In this document: positions 51,501 to 58,640 of the stretch, piece by piece
Numbering within the stretch: the first letter of the stretch is position 1
How the letters are laid out: the number at the start of each line of letters is the position of its first letter
Assembly (NCBI GenBank): GCA_023846275.1
Contig: CM043877.1
Coordinates: 10,461,107-10,525,106 of the forward strand
Direction of reading: 5' to 3'
Origin: Vanilla planifolia
Lineage: Eukaryota > Streptophyta > Magnoliopsida > Asparagales > Orchidaceae
Length of the DNA stretch: 64,000 nt
Notes under the pieces: model-generated
Seen by the model: the letters and a program-made list of their open reading frames with translations, nothing else
Databases searched by the model: none
Told to the model about the DNA's origin: nothing
Translations under genes and position numbers: made by a program

Positions 51501-54500
51501 TCATAATTGGGGAGATCTAATAGTAACTTTGACCCACTACAATGACATTATTGTTATGATCTCTTCTAATGCTTGACAGTTGCTTTTCACGTTGATGTCA
51601 TCAATGTGGTTTGAGACTATCGTTGATAAGCTCTCATCATAGAGTAAACTTGCTTGACAATCTCTTGTTCTTTTCGACATGATTGGGCCCACATCAAATG
51701 ACACTTAGTATTTTTGTTCTAATCTTTTGATGTAGTTTTCTTTCATTTGTTGTACTAATGAAAATAAAAATCAGGTATTTCACCTCTTGTGTTAGAGCAA
51801 TCACATATTTTTGTTTAGTAGGCTTGTGAATCTCCTCTTAGTGATTGCTATATTGCTTTTGAACTTTAAATGCAAACTAGATTTTGTGAAACAAAATTAG
51901 TTTACTTAATGATTTCATGAAATTCCTAAGTGATTGCTTAGATTAACTTGACATCATCGTATCCTTAGTCCCTACCAATAGTAAGTTGAAACCTACCCAA
52001 GCCTAACTAACCTTCAATGGATTGTTTGATTCCCTTAACTAATTGATTTGGGGTTAGTCATGTATGCAAGCAGCTATGACTTCTTGTAGTGAGCTAATAT
52101 TTTGACATGAATTTGGTTTTGACACTCTTAGATGCATGAAATGAGTATGCAATCACACAACCAGGACTTTTAATGCAAACATTAAAAGTTACAATTAAGA
52201 TCATGAGGATAACCAATACTCTTTTTTGTGGGTCCTAACCTTGTTCCCTTTGGTCTTATTCTAGATTTTTTAGATTCTTAATCTAGTTGTATAAGCTCTT
52301 GATATTGTTAGCCATAACATTAATTGCAAAACCATTCCTTGCTCCCAAGTCTTACCAAAACCTTCTTTTTGGCCTCTACGATTCCCTATTCCACTACTCA
52401 ACAAATGGTTATGAGCAATTTTGTTTTCACCAATAAAAGAGGAACAAAATATGAAATAAAGTTGTTAAACAACTTTGATTGGAGGCAATGTGTTAGTCCA
52501 CTAGTTGATGACACATGGATGCATGTGGAATGATCTACTATTTGGTCACACACACAAGGAAATTATATTTGTAATCTATCAAGTCATAATATGCATACTT
52601 GTGCTAGTCATTCTCTAAGTTTGTCACATTGAGGATATTATATAAACGAGGATTGGAGTATGTTGTAGAATCAAGTCATCAGCTTAATAACAAGCTATAA
52701 CACTAAAGTTATAATACAAAAAGAGCAAAATTTTATAATGAATGGTCATGAATCTTGAACAGAGGTCGAGCTTACTTTTGATAAAGGGTCATGGATCTTG
52801 AACAAATGTCAAGTTTGTTGATGAATGGAGTCACAAAAAACAATCATAAGCTGAAATGTTGTGGAAGAGTTGGCACAAATTGTGATGGGTGTCACTTGGG
52901 GAATGGAGGAAAGTTATGATTCTTAGTCAATCCTACTTTTCTTCGAGGTTAAATCTCATTGCTTTATTTCTTTTATGACACTCCCATTGATACTTTAATT
53001 CAACATTCTCTGAACCATATGGCTTAGTATTTTGTAGAAAAATCCCTTGCCATATCCCTATGACTTAGCACTCAACATGTTGAATGTTTCATCAATAATG
53101 ACTACCTTAAGCTCCTATATGGAAAGAGATCTCACTTCATCAATTGTAGCAACACTAGATATGTGTAGGATTTTTCTTAGAAACGAGCTCCCAATCACTT
53201 ACATTATGCTCTTGTAGTTCCTTGGTTTCCATTGTTGGAACTAGTTATTATGGAACTCTTGTTTAGGAGTTCTTCAACAACCACCTTCAAATACTTCATC
53301 GCATTTGTTAGAGAGAACAAAGAAAGCCTTGATTTTCTAGTAGCATGGATGAATTCCTTAAGCATGCTTTCCTTGTACTTCATTTCAAAACATGAGATTT
53401 AGTTTTTCTTGATGTCATTGATTGATCAAAACATAAACCATAGTGTGGCTATCCCCAACACCCCCAAATTTGGTCTACTTATATGACTTCAATGGGAGTA
53501 ATGCCCTTGATAAAAATTTAACATCCTTTTGAGAGTAAACATTTTGTCTATGACTACTTGGTATGATACTCAATACCTTCATAAACTTGAAGTTGTCTCT
53601 TTGACATGCCTATCGTCTCATGATTATGATTATGGATCTCAATCCATCAAAAACATGACTTTGATGCTAGAGGTATGGCTTCAACAAATGGTTATTGCCT
53701 TGGTATTTCCATGTCAACAAAACTTCTTCGACATCCCATTTCTTGGGAAGCATAGCTCCATTATCAATCTGTTCTTCAAGTGGCCCAAGCTTAAGGCCCA
53801 TCCTCAACATCAGTCCAATTATCGTAAGGCCACCATGGCCTGTTACCTAGATTCACACTAACTTGGTTTTTGTTTTCACTGTCGGGCCATTCTATTGTGA
53901 TACGAATGATACTAGTTAGTGTCGAGTTCTTGAGATACAATACTTAACATGTAGACAATCAACCTCTATTGTCATTCAAGAATATTCATGACTTTAGGTT
54001 CCTTGTTGAATGTGATGTGCTGCAATAATGATTACAAATATGGGGCACAATTAGCTCCTAAAGACCTACCTTTGAATGGTAGTGATTATGACCATGATTG
54101 TGGCCCCTCCAAACATGTGATCCTTGATTGTCATGTGGCACCTGTTGACATGCCCATAAGTGCGTATGGAAATTTCTTCAACAACTTTGTTCCTCATTGA
54201 CCCTATTAGAGTTTGTCTATGTTTGTGACATGTAAATGTTCTATGGATGGATGGAAACTTTCCATAGATTTTTACTTTAGTCAAAGGTTTGTTACTAGAT
54301 TGAAGTTATTATATTCTTCTCTCTAATCTTTTGGGTGGTACTAAGAAAGCTCGACCCTCAGGATGTATTGATGGAATTTGATGAATTAAATTGTTGGCTT
54401 AGACAAACTTTTTCCATAAAATTTAAGAGTATCCCAGAGGACGAGAGGCTTGTGGGTGGTGAGGAAATCTTAAATGGTTGAAATCCCCACATAGTATCTT

Positions 54501-57500
54501 TTGCTTTATGTTTCACCTATCCAATGATCTCCAATTTGTTGCAGTAATCCTCTTTTCTCTATTCATAATTTCCTAGCCTCTCTGTTGATTTGTTGACTAT
54601 ATCATGTTAATTTGTATGACATTTGGAGTAGATGACATTAATGTAACAATTATATTACGGGTAAGTGTTTGATTTAAGATTTGATTTGATATGCTGGTAA
54701 AGAAAAAAGTTTAGGATGATTTAGAAAACTTAGACAAGTGATGTTTGAAATTTAAAGAATTGTTTGAGAATACCTAATTGAGTGTGCTAGAAGAAAAGTT
54801 TTAATAAATGTAGTCATGATCAACCTTGTTTTAGAAAGGAAGATTTGTTTCATAGTTGCTAAACTTTCTTTTAAAAAATCGAGTGCCAAATGATTGCGTA
54901 AAATATTGAATTAAAAATACTACATTTTGATTTCTAATAATAAAGAAATGATGATACTTGATAAAAGTATATTGTATGTATTACTAGATTATCGTACTTG
55001 ATATAATTGAAAGTATGAGATGAAAACCAAGAGAGATCATTGTCTGGAGTTCGATCATAGAACCTAGATGACATTTTGGATGTTTAGTTTTTTCCCCCTC
55101 CTATGGCATATAAGATATATGCTTTATGAGTTGATAAGAGTTTTTATTTCCAAAGGAATCTTGAATAATAGACAAGGAGCCGAATGTATTAGGCTTGAAT
55201 CTATTGTAGTTACATATTTCACTTAATAAAGTCGAGTTCCTTCACAATTGGGGAGATCTAATAGTAAGTAACTTTGACCCACTACAATGACATTATTGTT
55301 ATGATCTCTTCTCATGCTTGACAGTTGCTTTTCACATTGATGTCATCAACATGGTTTGAGGCTATCGATGATAAGCTCTCATCATAGAGTAAACTTGCAA
55401 TCTCTTGTTCTTTTCGACATGATTGGGCCCACATCAAATGATACTTAGTATTTTTGTTCTAATCTTTCGTTGTAGTTTTGTTTCATTTTAAATCATGTCA
55501 TGTTCCACAATCAATGATAATGATTTAATTGTCAATTATTATAGTTGTTTCAAATAGTTATGATAGCAATTTAAACTGATGTTATTGCTTTCCATCAATG
55601 GCAGTGGTTTTAAACCATTATAGTAGAGATATAAAAATTTAGATCTTCCCAAAACCTTGTGTTCCCTTTCTTTCATCCATATACCAAAATGCTAGTTAAG
55701 TGTTGCCACTCTTTGTGGTCAACTATCTCTCATCATATTACAACATTGTCATTTCAAAGGTCACCTCATTAAATTGGCATTGGTTGACAATGGCACGCTC
55801 CTAATCCATCATCTCCTCGCTAACACCATCCTCCTTACTCACAAACACCTTACTTATCGTTGCCTTTCCTACTCTTCATACGTCAGGCTTGAAGACAAAG
55901 AATTTGAATAAGATTCCTTGACACTAGGCCAAGATTTTTCCATGCATTGACATCAGTTTATTGAAGGTTAGAAAGAACAGTAGATCTATTATTGTTGTCA
56001 AGGAACAGATTTGTGCTTCTTGCAGATTATATATCATATAAATTATAATCTGAATAAGCTTTAAAAGATATTGGCTCTTGGCATCTTTCATTTGTTTATA
56101 AAAATACATCATATGGAAGACTGTAGTTCTGGCTTAAAATTTATAAATTTTAGTGCAAAGTTGAACATTGGAAAGATTCTCATATCAAAATGACCATTCC
56201 ATGCAATCCTCAATTGGTCAATAGAAGAGCTGGCTATCAAAAGGTAATAATATGTATATTTCTTGTATAAAACAGCAATAAAGAGATGAAAATTAATCCT
56301 ATCCTTAGTTTTGTTTACATTTCAATGCCTTTATGAAAATATCTGGCAGTCTGTAGCATATTAACCCGTATTCCTTCTTTTATCAGTCTTCACGAAAATG
56401 ACAAATATCAACATGTATTAGAGAATCGTTTTAAGCTTAAAATGTATAACCTTTAAAATATTTTTAGAAAAATGGCAAATGTTAGAAGCAAATTGGTACG
56501 TCTCTTTACAGAATTTTTTAATAATTTTGTTCTCTATATATGAAATCAACCAACTTCTATTATCATTATATGAACAATTTACTGTATTTGAACTTTATAT
56601 TTCATTAAATTTGAGTAGAATTATATTGTAAATTTGTCATTTAATTTTTTGTACTACATTATTTAATAAAGCAATAAATGCATGTTTTTTTTTTCCTAAT
56701 GAGTTAATCTCTTATTGTAAAAGTGGATATCATGGACCAAGTACCCGTCGACTTCATAACTGATAAATTGCTAGATGAAGTTCTAATCTTTAGCAACATT
56801 CTTTTGTTGGTTTGTATAATTTTTCAAAGCTTGTGCATGCACAATATGCTCATGACTCACATTGTCCAATATTTTCATCTAAAGCTTTCAACAAGTAGTA
56901 TCAAAAGAATTTTCCTTTGAAGGTATGGATTCCAAAGCTTGTTCAATTTCACTAGTGCTATATCAACCCTTTGGTTTATAGCAATTATCTACACAATTAC
57001 AATTGGATTTAAAATTTCTAAATTATTCATGTACTATGAAGTCGAAGCCTATGAACTATATGTATCATGCATACCATGTATCCCACAAAACATAATTGCA
57101 AGAGAGAACCTATATCTTGTGTTTAATAATATGTTTGTGTCTAGTGCCAAGATCTGCCTACCAATTTGCAAGGGATCTTGATCACCTTCATTGTTCATTC
57201 CAAAGTCCTAAACTATCCATTGACCTTAACATGTGTCATAAAGATAAACAAAATAAAATTATCTTGTCTTATACAAAAAGAAATAGTTTGTCTTTTTTGG
57301 GTAATCAAGAAACTTGAGATTTGGGTTAGCATGTCTTGTTAAAATTACATTCTAATTATTTATATATAATAATTAAAATTTATAACATCAAATTATCATC
57401 ATGAAATCTCTAATTTATTTACTAAATTTAAACTTATTCTTATATAAGTGTGATAACATAAAAAATGATAATTTTGTTAATCATCTTCGACATAAGAAAC

Positions 57501-58141
57501 GTGTTAAAAGAATACATAGATTAGTCAATTATAGTTTTTATATTGAGTAAGAATGTAACTAAATATTATTGAAAGAATTTAATTTTTTATTCTCTTTCTT
57601 CTCATGTAAAACATTATCATTCATAATATATAAAGGTATTCACTCATTTTTTTTGTAGTTTGATACACCATATGGATGGTCTTATATATTTTTTGGGCCA
57701 GAATGGAGGATTATGAGTATCATATTTGTGTTGGACATGTATATTTAGACTTCAAATGATTATTATTGTTTCATGGTTCACTGTTTGATCTCAATAATAA
57801 ATCATTTGTTTTCTGAAACATTATTGTGGAAATATCATGTAGGAGGCAAGTACAAACACCTGCAAGACCTGCTGCAAGAGCTCTGAGCAGTCTAACCCGT
57901 GCTGTAAGAAGAGGTAAATCTAAAGCCATATCAACTCGCTTTTGTTTCCCTATATCTTCTACACATGACGATTCCATTTCCTGAAAACTACGAACTCCTT
58001 CCAGGTGCCGATAACCCGAGTGTTGACGCCAATGGGAGCTCTTACGACTTCACCACAAAACTGCTTCATTTAGCTTGGCATCCAACAGAAAGTTCAATTG
58101 CCTGTGCTGCTGCAAACAGCCTGTACATGTATTATGCATAG
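15470..58141 (+). CDS. PP2A-B55: PP2A 55-kDa regulatory subunit B (B55), 14 coding exons
   Basis: This encodes the B55 regulatory subunit of protein phosphatase 2A. B55 is a seven-bladed WD40 propeller that binds the A scaffold and selects substrates for the catalytic subunit in the cytosol and nucleus. I joined 15470-15593, 21193-21296, 21403-21498, 21590-21709, 22096-22299, 22901-22992, 31787-31905, 43588-43711, 43861-43984, 49380-49448, 49546-49637, 49724-49801, 57843-57913 and 58005-58141. All junctions are GT-AG, all phases agree, and the sum is 517 codons plus TAG; Arabidopsis ATB-alpha has about 513. Hallmarks are [13 protein letters not shown] (about 22-33), [15 protein letters not shown] (57-71), [19 protein letters not shown] (109-127), [17 protein letters not shown] (236-252), [14 protein letters not shown] (254-267), DYMTLKLWDINM and the invariant tail NSLYMYYA. 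It appears fully functional. Five giant introns stretch the gene to 42.7 kb. Whether it is the alpha or beta type cannot be told. Confidence 0.95.
15594..21192 (+). other. B55 intron 1 (5.6 kb)
   Basis: GTATGT to TTGCAG. Its first half carries the Ty3/Gypsy remnant with paired LTRs (16460-18130). A locally GC-richer patch at about 19290-19440 is open on the minus strand but resembles nothing I know. The rest shows no recognisable element. Confidence 0.85.
16460..18130 (+). mobile_element. Ty3/Gypsy LTR retrotransposon fossil, paired LTRs
   Basis: Two diverged direct repeats of about 280-300 bp (about 16460-16739 and 17833-18130) share several blocks: GAAATTGGGATA, a C/T-rich run, a CTCGAGAAATTGCAA-like block and CAACAATCCAAG at the end. 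Between them only about 1.1 kb remains. At about 17100-17600 it carries sense-strand similarity to the end of a Ty3/Gypsy integrase, including the GDFVWVH-(N)K and GK-x-RKLK motifs that mark plant Gypsy pol C-termini. The element is plainly old: the LTRs differ greatly, most of the interior is missing, and the remaining pol has many breaks. Confidence 0.7.
21193..21296 (+). CDS. PP2A-B55: B55 exon 2
   Basis: Codons 42-76. It begins [10 protein letters not shown] and carries the first propeller strands ([18 protein letters not shown]). The acceptor is TTGCAG; the donor GTAAGA follows codon 76 in phase 0. Confidence 0.95.
21403..21498 (+). CDS. PP2A-B55: B55 exon 3
   Basis: Codons 77-108, from [14 protein letters not shown] to the conserved [16 protein letters not shown]. 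It is flanked by two very short introns (106 and 91 bp). Both ends are phase 0. Confidence 0.94.
21590..21709 (+). CDS. PP2A-B55: B55 exon 4
   Basis: Codons 109-148, [19 protein letters not shown] through [11 protein letters not shown]. It holds a WD-like strand ending in FW and the family's KINKIRW signature. Both ends are phase 0. Confidence 0.95.
22096..22299 (+). CDS. PP2A-B55: B55 exon 5
   Basis: Codons 149-216, [13 protein letters not shown] through [12 protein letters not shown]. The Ser-rich middle ([10 protein letters not shown]) is the plant-specific variable loop of B55 proteins. The reading frame stays open past the donor (GTAGTT) for only eight more codons, so intron retention would truncate the protein. 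Confidence 0.93.
22901..22992 (+). CDS. PP2A-B55: B55 exon 6
   Basis: Codons 217-246 plus two bases, ending in the invariant [19 protein letters not shown]. The donor AG|GTTGAT precedes the 8.8-kb intron 6, and the split serine codon is completed in exon 7. Confidence 0.94.
26434..27921 (-). other. Cluster of unrecognised antisense ORFs in intron 6
   Basis: Three successive minus-strand ORFs of 125, 157 and 92 codons (27921-27544, 27245-26772, 26712-26434) lie in one direction within 1.5 kb of an otherwise barren intron. Their predicted peptides are of normal complexity, unlike the low-complexity frames nearby; for example they contain [23 protein letters not shown] and [15 protein letters not shown]. 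Similar-looking sequence continues past the end of the first ORF in another frame. I do not recognise the family. They could be a captured fragment of a host gene, or the additional ORF known from some Tat-lineage Gypsy elements, since a Tat-like fossil lies directly next to them. They are unlikely to be expressed as a protein today. Confidence 0.35.
28200..30300 (+). mobile_element. Ty3/Gypsy (Tat-like) retrotransposon fossil
   Basis: Three pol regions occur in the correct order on the plus strand. The aspartic protease region lies at about 28550-28900 (a VLFDSG-type active-site segment followed by the MANFYxIKVxxxY-type block). The reverse transcriptase region is at about 29500-29760 (an MPFGLK-like segment). 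The RNase H start is at about 29900-30260 (ELKKHL followed by LLLYLAIS, which mirrors the LKKHL...LYLYLAVSE signature of Tat-lineage elements). No LTRs could be placed with confidence. The fossil is old, with many breaks. Confidence 0.65.
31787..31905 (+). CDS. PP2A-B55: B55 exon 7
   Basis: Codons 247-286, [20 protein letters not shown] through [10 protein letters not shown]. This is the strongest B55 signature block. It sits isolated between introns of 8.8 and 11.7 kb. The acceptor is TTTTCTCAG. Confidence 0.95.
32290..36260 (+). mobile_element. Ty1/copia retrotransposon fossil, split by another element
   Basis: A sense-strand copia element with its parts in order. The 5' LTR ends CTGCA at 32543, directly followed by TGGTATC (32544), a primer-binding site for initiator tRNA-Met. 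Gag similarity (UBN2 type, NFLLYET...IWEAMKK) lies at about 32650-32919. After an interruption by the element at 32920-34921 come the protease active-site segment (WIINSG, about 34975-34995), the GAG-pre-integrase region (about 35170-35400), the integrase core (VDDH...FFLKEKFEV, about 35610-35700) and the integrase C-terminal block ending NDVTFFE (about 36230). Reverse transcriptase and the 3' LTR were not found. The start near 32290 is a guess. It is old and broken in many places. Confidence 0.75.
32920..34921 (-). mobile_element. Short LTR retroelement inserted into the copia fossil
   Basis: Two direct repeats of almost equal length (about 32920-33577 and 34268-34921, each about 655 bp) share block after block: GATCTAGAAGT(A/G)AAGTGAT, GTGCATGCA, AACCTAGGATGA/AACTTAGGATGA, AGCAATATTTAAATA and ATAAGATAAAAAA. 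Just inside the right repeat lies GGCTTTGATACCA (34251-34263), the reverse complement of an initiator-Met primer-binding site, so the element points to the minus strand. The interior is only about 690 bp, GC-richer, and contains no pol domain. It therefore looks like a non-autonomous (LARD- or TRIM-like) or internally deleted element. It lies between the gag and protease of the copia fossil and is thus younger than it, though its LTRs have already diverged. Confidence 0.72.
36934..38600 (+). mobile_element. Short Ty3/Gypsy-type LTR element, sense strand
   Basis: Two direct repeats begin TGATAAATGC (36934) and TGATTAATGC (38126) and run about 490 bp, with the shared blocks CTTGTGC-CACCTAC, TGCACATGGAGAG, TTTTGGTGATTTTAAT, a TATTATAAATATG TATA box and GGxCTTGGAACAAG. 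The left repeat ends CCAACA at 37423 and is followed by TGGTATTAAAGCC (37429-37441), a primer-binding-site match to initiator tRNA-Met. A purine tract (38114-38125) precedes the right repeat. The interior of about 700 bp starts with a gag-like leader at about 37452 ([17 protein letters not shown]) and has no pol. The element is non-autonomous or deleted, and old. Confidence 0.7.
38600..39600 (-). mobile_element. Ty3/Gypsy-type fragment, minus strand (gag leader plus one LTR)
   Basis: Read on the minus strand, TTTGGTATTAGAATGC at about 38922-38938 is a primer-binding-site-like start, followed by a gag leader (MAGTKKEVE...) at about 38910 and downward. That leader resembles the one in the neighbouring sense element (36934-38600), so the two are probably one family in opposite orientation. 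To the right of the primer site lies LTR-like sequence to about 39600, including a GC-richer stretch full of GCATGC (39290-39430). Only one LTR is recognisable. It is a broken, old copy; both outer limits are approximate. Confidence 0.5.
39961..42250 (-). mobile_element. L1-type LINE, ORF1 plus endonuclease part of ORF2
   Basis: On the minus strand, the ORF2 endonuclease domain is clear. [13 protein letters not shown] lies at about 40313-40275 (ORF 40586-40221). Then, in another frame, [13 protein letters not shown] and KLDRAMCNE follow (ORF 40275-39961). Both are catalytic-core or signature blocks of plant L1 APE endonucleases. Upstream (higher coordinates), 40900-41950 carries weaker ORF1 similarity: LPWNSLFG near the start at about 41960, and [10 protein letters not shown] in the DUF4283 region at about 41440. 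The region 40590-40900 between the ORFs contains two partial copies of a TTAAG-ATATATCGCTGCA...TTTTGGGTCAT block. Frame changes break both ORFs. No reverse transcriptase follows below 39960, so the 3' half is missing, which is unusual for a LINE. Confidence 0.7.
43588..43711 (+). CDS. PP2A-B55: B55 exon 8
   Basis: Codons 287-327 plus two bases: [20 protein letters not shown], then [20 protein letters not shown]. It is a WD40 blade with the usual [13 protein letters not shown] strand. Confidence 0.95.
43861..43984 (+). CDS. PP2A-B55: B55 exon 9
   Basis: Codons 328-369: [20 protein letters not shown], then [21 protein letters not shown]. It is separated from exon 8 by only 149 bp. The donor is AAG|GTTAAG. 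Confidence 0.95.
44830..44850. repeat. (TA)n microsatellite
   Basis: A short uninterrupted TA dinucleotide run inside intron 9. Confidence 0.8.
48243..48274. repeat. (CT)n microsatellite
   Basis: A CT dinucleotide run with one TA interruption, inside intron 9. Confidence 0.85.
49380..49448 (+). CDS. PP2A-B55: B55 exon 10
   Basis: Codons 370-392, [20 protein letters not shown] plus RPK. It completes the YMTLKLWDINM WD motif begun in exon 9. Confidence 0.95.
49546..49637 (+). CDS. PP2A-B55: B55 exon 11
   Basis: Codons 393-422 plus two bases: [20 protein letters not shown] and GLRIATGSY. It is one of the most conserved parts of the family. Confidence 0.95.
49724..49801 (+). CDS. PP2A-B55: B55 exon 12
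   Basis: Codons 423-448 plus two bases, [20 protein letters not shown] through ASKNPM. The following intron is 8.0 kb, and the split Arg codon is completed in exon 13. Confidence 0.95.
51321..51748 (+). repeat. 428-bp direct repeat, copy 1
   Basis: This matches 55061-55488 at roughly 95% from AACC(A/T)AGATGACATTTTGG to TGTAGTTTT(C/G)TTTCATTT, with two or three small indels. The ends are not TG...CA, no primer-binding site follows, and nothing in it is coding, so it is not a clear LTR. Confidence 0.9.
52742..52824 (+). repeat. Two-copy short tandem repeat (~42 bp)
   Basis: GGTCATGAATCTTGAACA...GTC-AG-TT and GGTCATGGATCTTGAACA...GTCAAGTTT lie head to tail and differ at several bases. Confidence 0.6.
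55061..55488 (+). repeat. 428-bp direct repeat, copy 2
   Basis: The partner of 51321-51748, in the same orientation and 3.74 kb downstream. The high identity marks it as one of the more recent duplications in the window. It may be a fragment of a dispersed element or an intron-internal duplication. Confidence 0.9.
56700..57320 (+). mobile_element. Ty1/copia gag fossil with LTR end
   Basis: A TAGTATCAAAAG segment at 56896-56907 resembles the initiator-Met primer-binding site, and TTTCA just before it is a plausible LTR end. The upstream stretch (GGACCAAGTACCCGTCGAC..., from about 56734) resembles the U5 part of copia LTRs. Downstream on the plus strand come short matches to copia gag (a [14 protein letters not shown] segment at about 57010-57060, and [12 protein letters not shown] at about 57150-57190), in the spacing expected for the UBN2 domain. 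Nothing of pol remains. Old, broken in several places. Confidence 0.5.
57843..57913 (+). CDS. PP2A-B55: B55 exon 13
   Basis: Codons 449-472 plus one base, [10 protein letters not shown] then [12 protein letters not shown]. This basic linker is less conserved than the propeller, and the phases at both ends confirm the join. Confidence 0.9.
58005..58141 (+). CDS. PP2A-B55: B55 exon 14 (stop codon)
   Basis: Codons 473-517 and TAG. It ends with [12 protein letters not shown] then [15 protein letters not shown], the invariant B55 C-terminus that closes the last propeller blade. Confidence 0.95.
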
Positions 58142-58640
58142 GGAATGTATTGGAGGGAATTCTGTTGGCAAGTTTTGGCTGAAGGTTTTCTTCTCTGAAG
58201 GGAAAAAGCTGTCTGCTTTCTCCTCCAGCTGCGGCGACCTGCCGAAGGCTTTGTCATTTAAATGTTCACACTTGTGGCACATAAGAGCCGGAGGCTGCAG
58301 AGAGTTCAGGTGAAGTTTACTGTCACTTGCTCCCGGGAGGGCAGCTTAGTTCTGATTATTTTTTGCCATTTACTTTTTCTGGAGGAAGCTGGGAAGAAGG
58401 GGAACCCAAGTATTTCCTTATGATGTTTGTTCTTTATTTCCCAAGATGTGATTGTAAGATTCAAACAAAAGGATAAAAAGAGATGGAAAATAATCAAAGG
58501 CTGGTCTTGATATGCTGCTTGACTTGGTGTCCTGAACAGAAAAAGGTGGATTTTGAGGACCTTGGGACCTTGTATTGTTAGGAAAGGCAACCTTGAAGGC
58601 TTTTGGTTCTCTTTATCATTGTTATAATTAAGCCCTTCAC
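58142..58640 (+). other. 3' UTR and terminator region of the B55 gene
   Basis: After the TAG the sequence stays GC-moderate for about 450 bases before becoming AT-rich, as expected of an exonic 3' UTR. No canonical AATAAA is present; A/T-rich candidates occur near 58470 and 58620. The 3' end is therefore approximate. Open frames on either strand here have no family features. Confidence 0.45.

Larger units (their letters stand above)
49802..57842 (+). other. B55 intron 12 (8.0 kb)
   Basis: GTATGA to ATGTAG. It holds a 428-bp direct duplication (51321 and 55061), a small tandem repeat (52742), open but unrecognised frames at 53529-54284, and a copia gag fossil with part of its LTR (about 56700-57320). 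Bases 49990-51320 and 57320-57842 show nothing nameable. Confidence 0.85.

Noticed and set aside
55035-55066. A tRNA-like T-arm (GTTCGATC) before the second 428-bp copy
   Set aside because: The stem does not pair properly (the base after the loop is A opposite G) and no acceptor, D or anticodon arms can be drawn, so it is not a tRNA gene.
51321-55488. Direct repeats read as the two LTRs of one retrotransposon
   Set aside because: The repeats lack TG...CA ends, there is no primer-binding site after the left copy or polypurine tract before the right one, and no pol domain is seen between them.
58098-58313. Open frames overlapping the B55 stop codon and 3' UTR on both strands
   Set aside because: They overlap the end of exon 14 in other frames and show no homology; normal 3' UTR content explains them.
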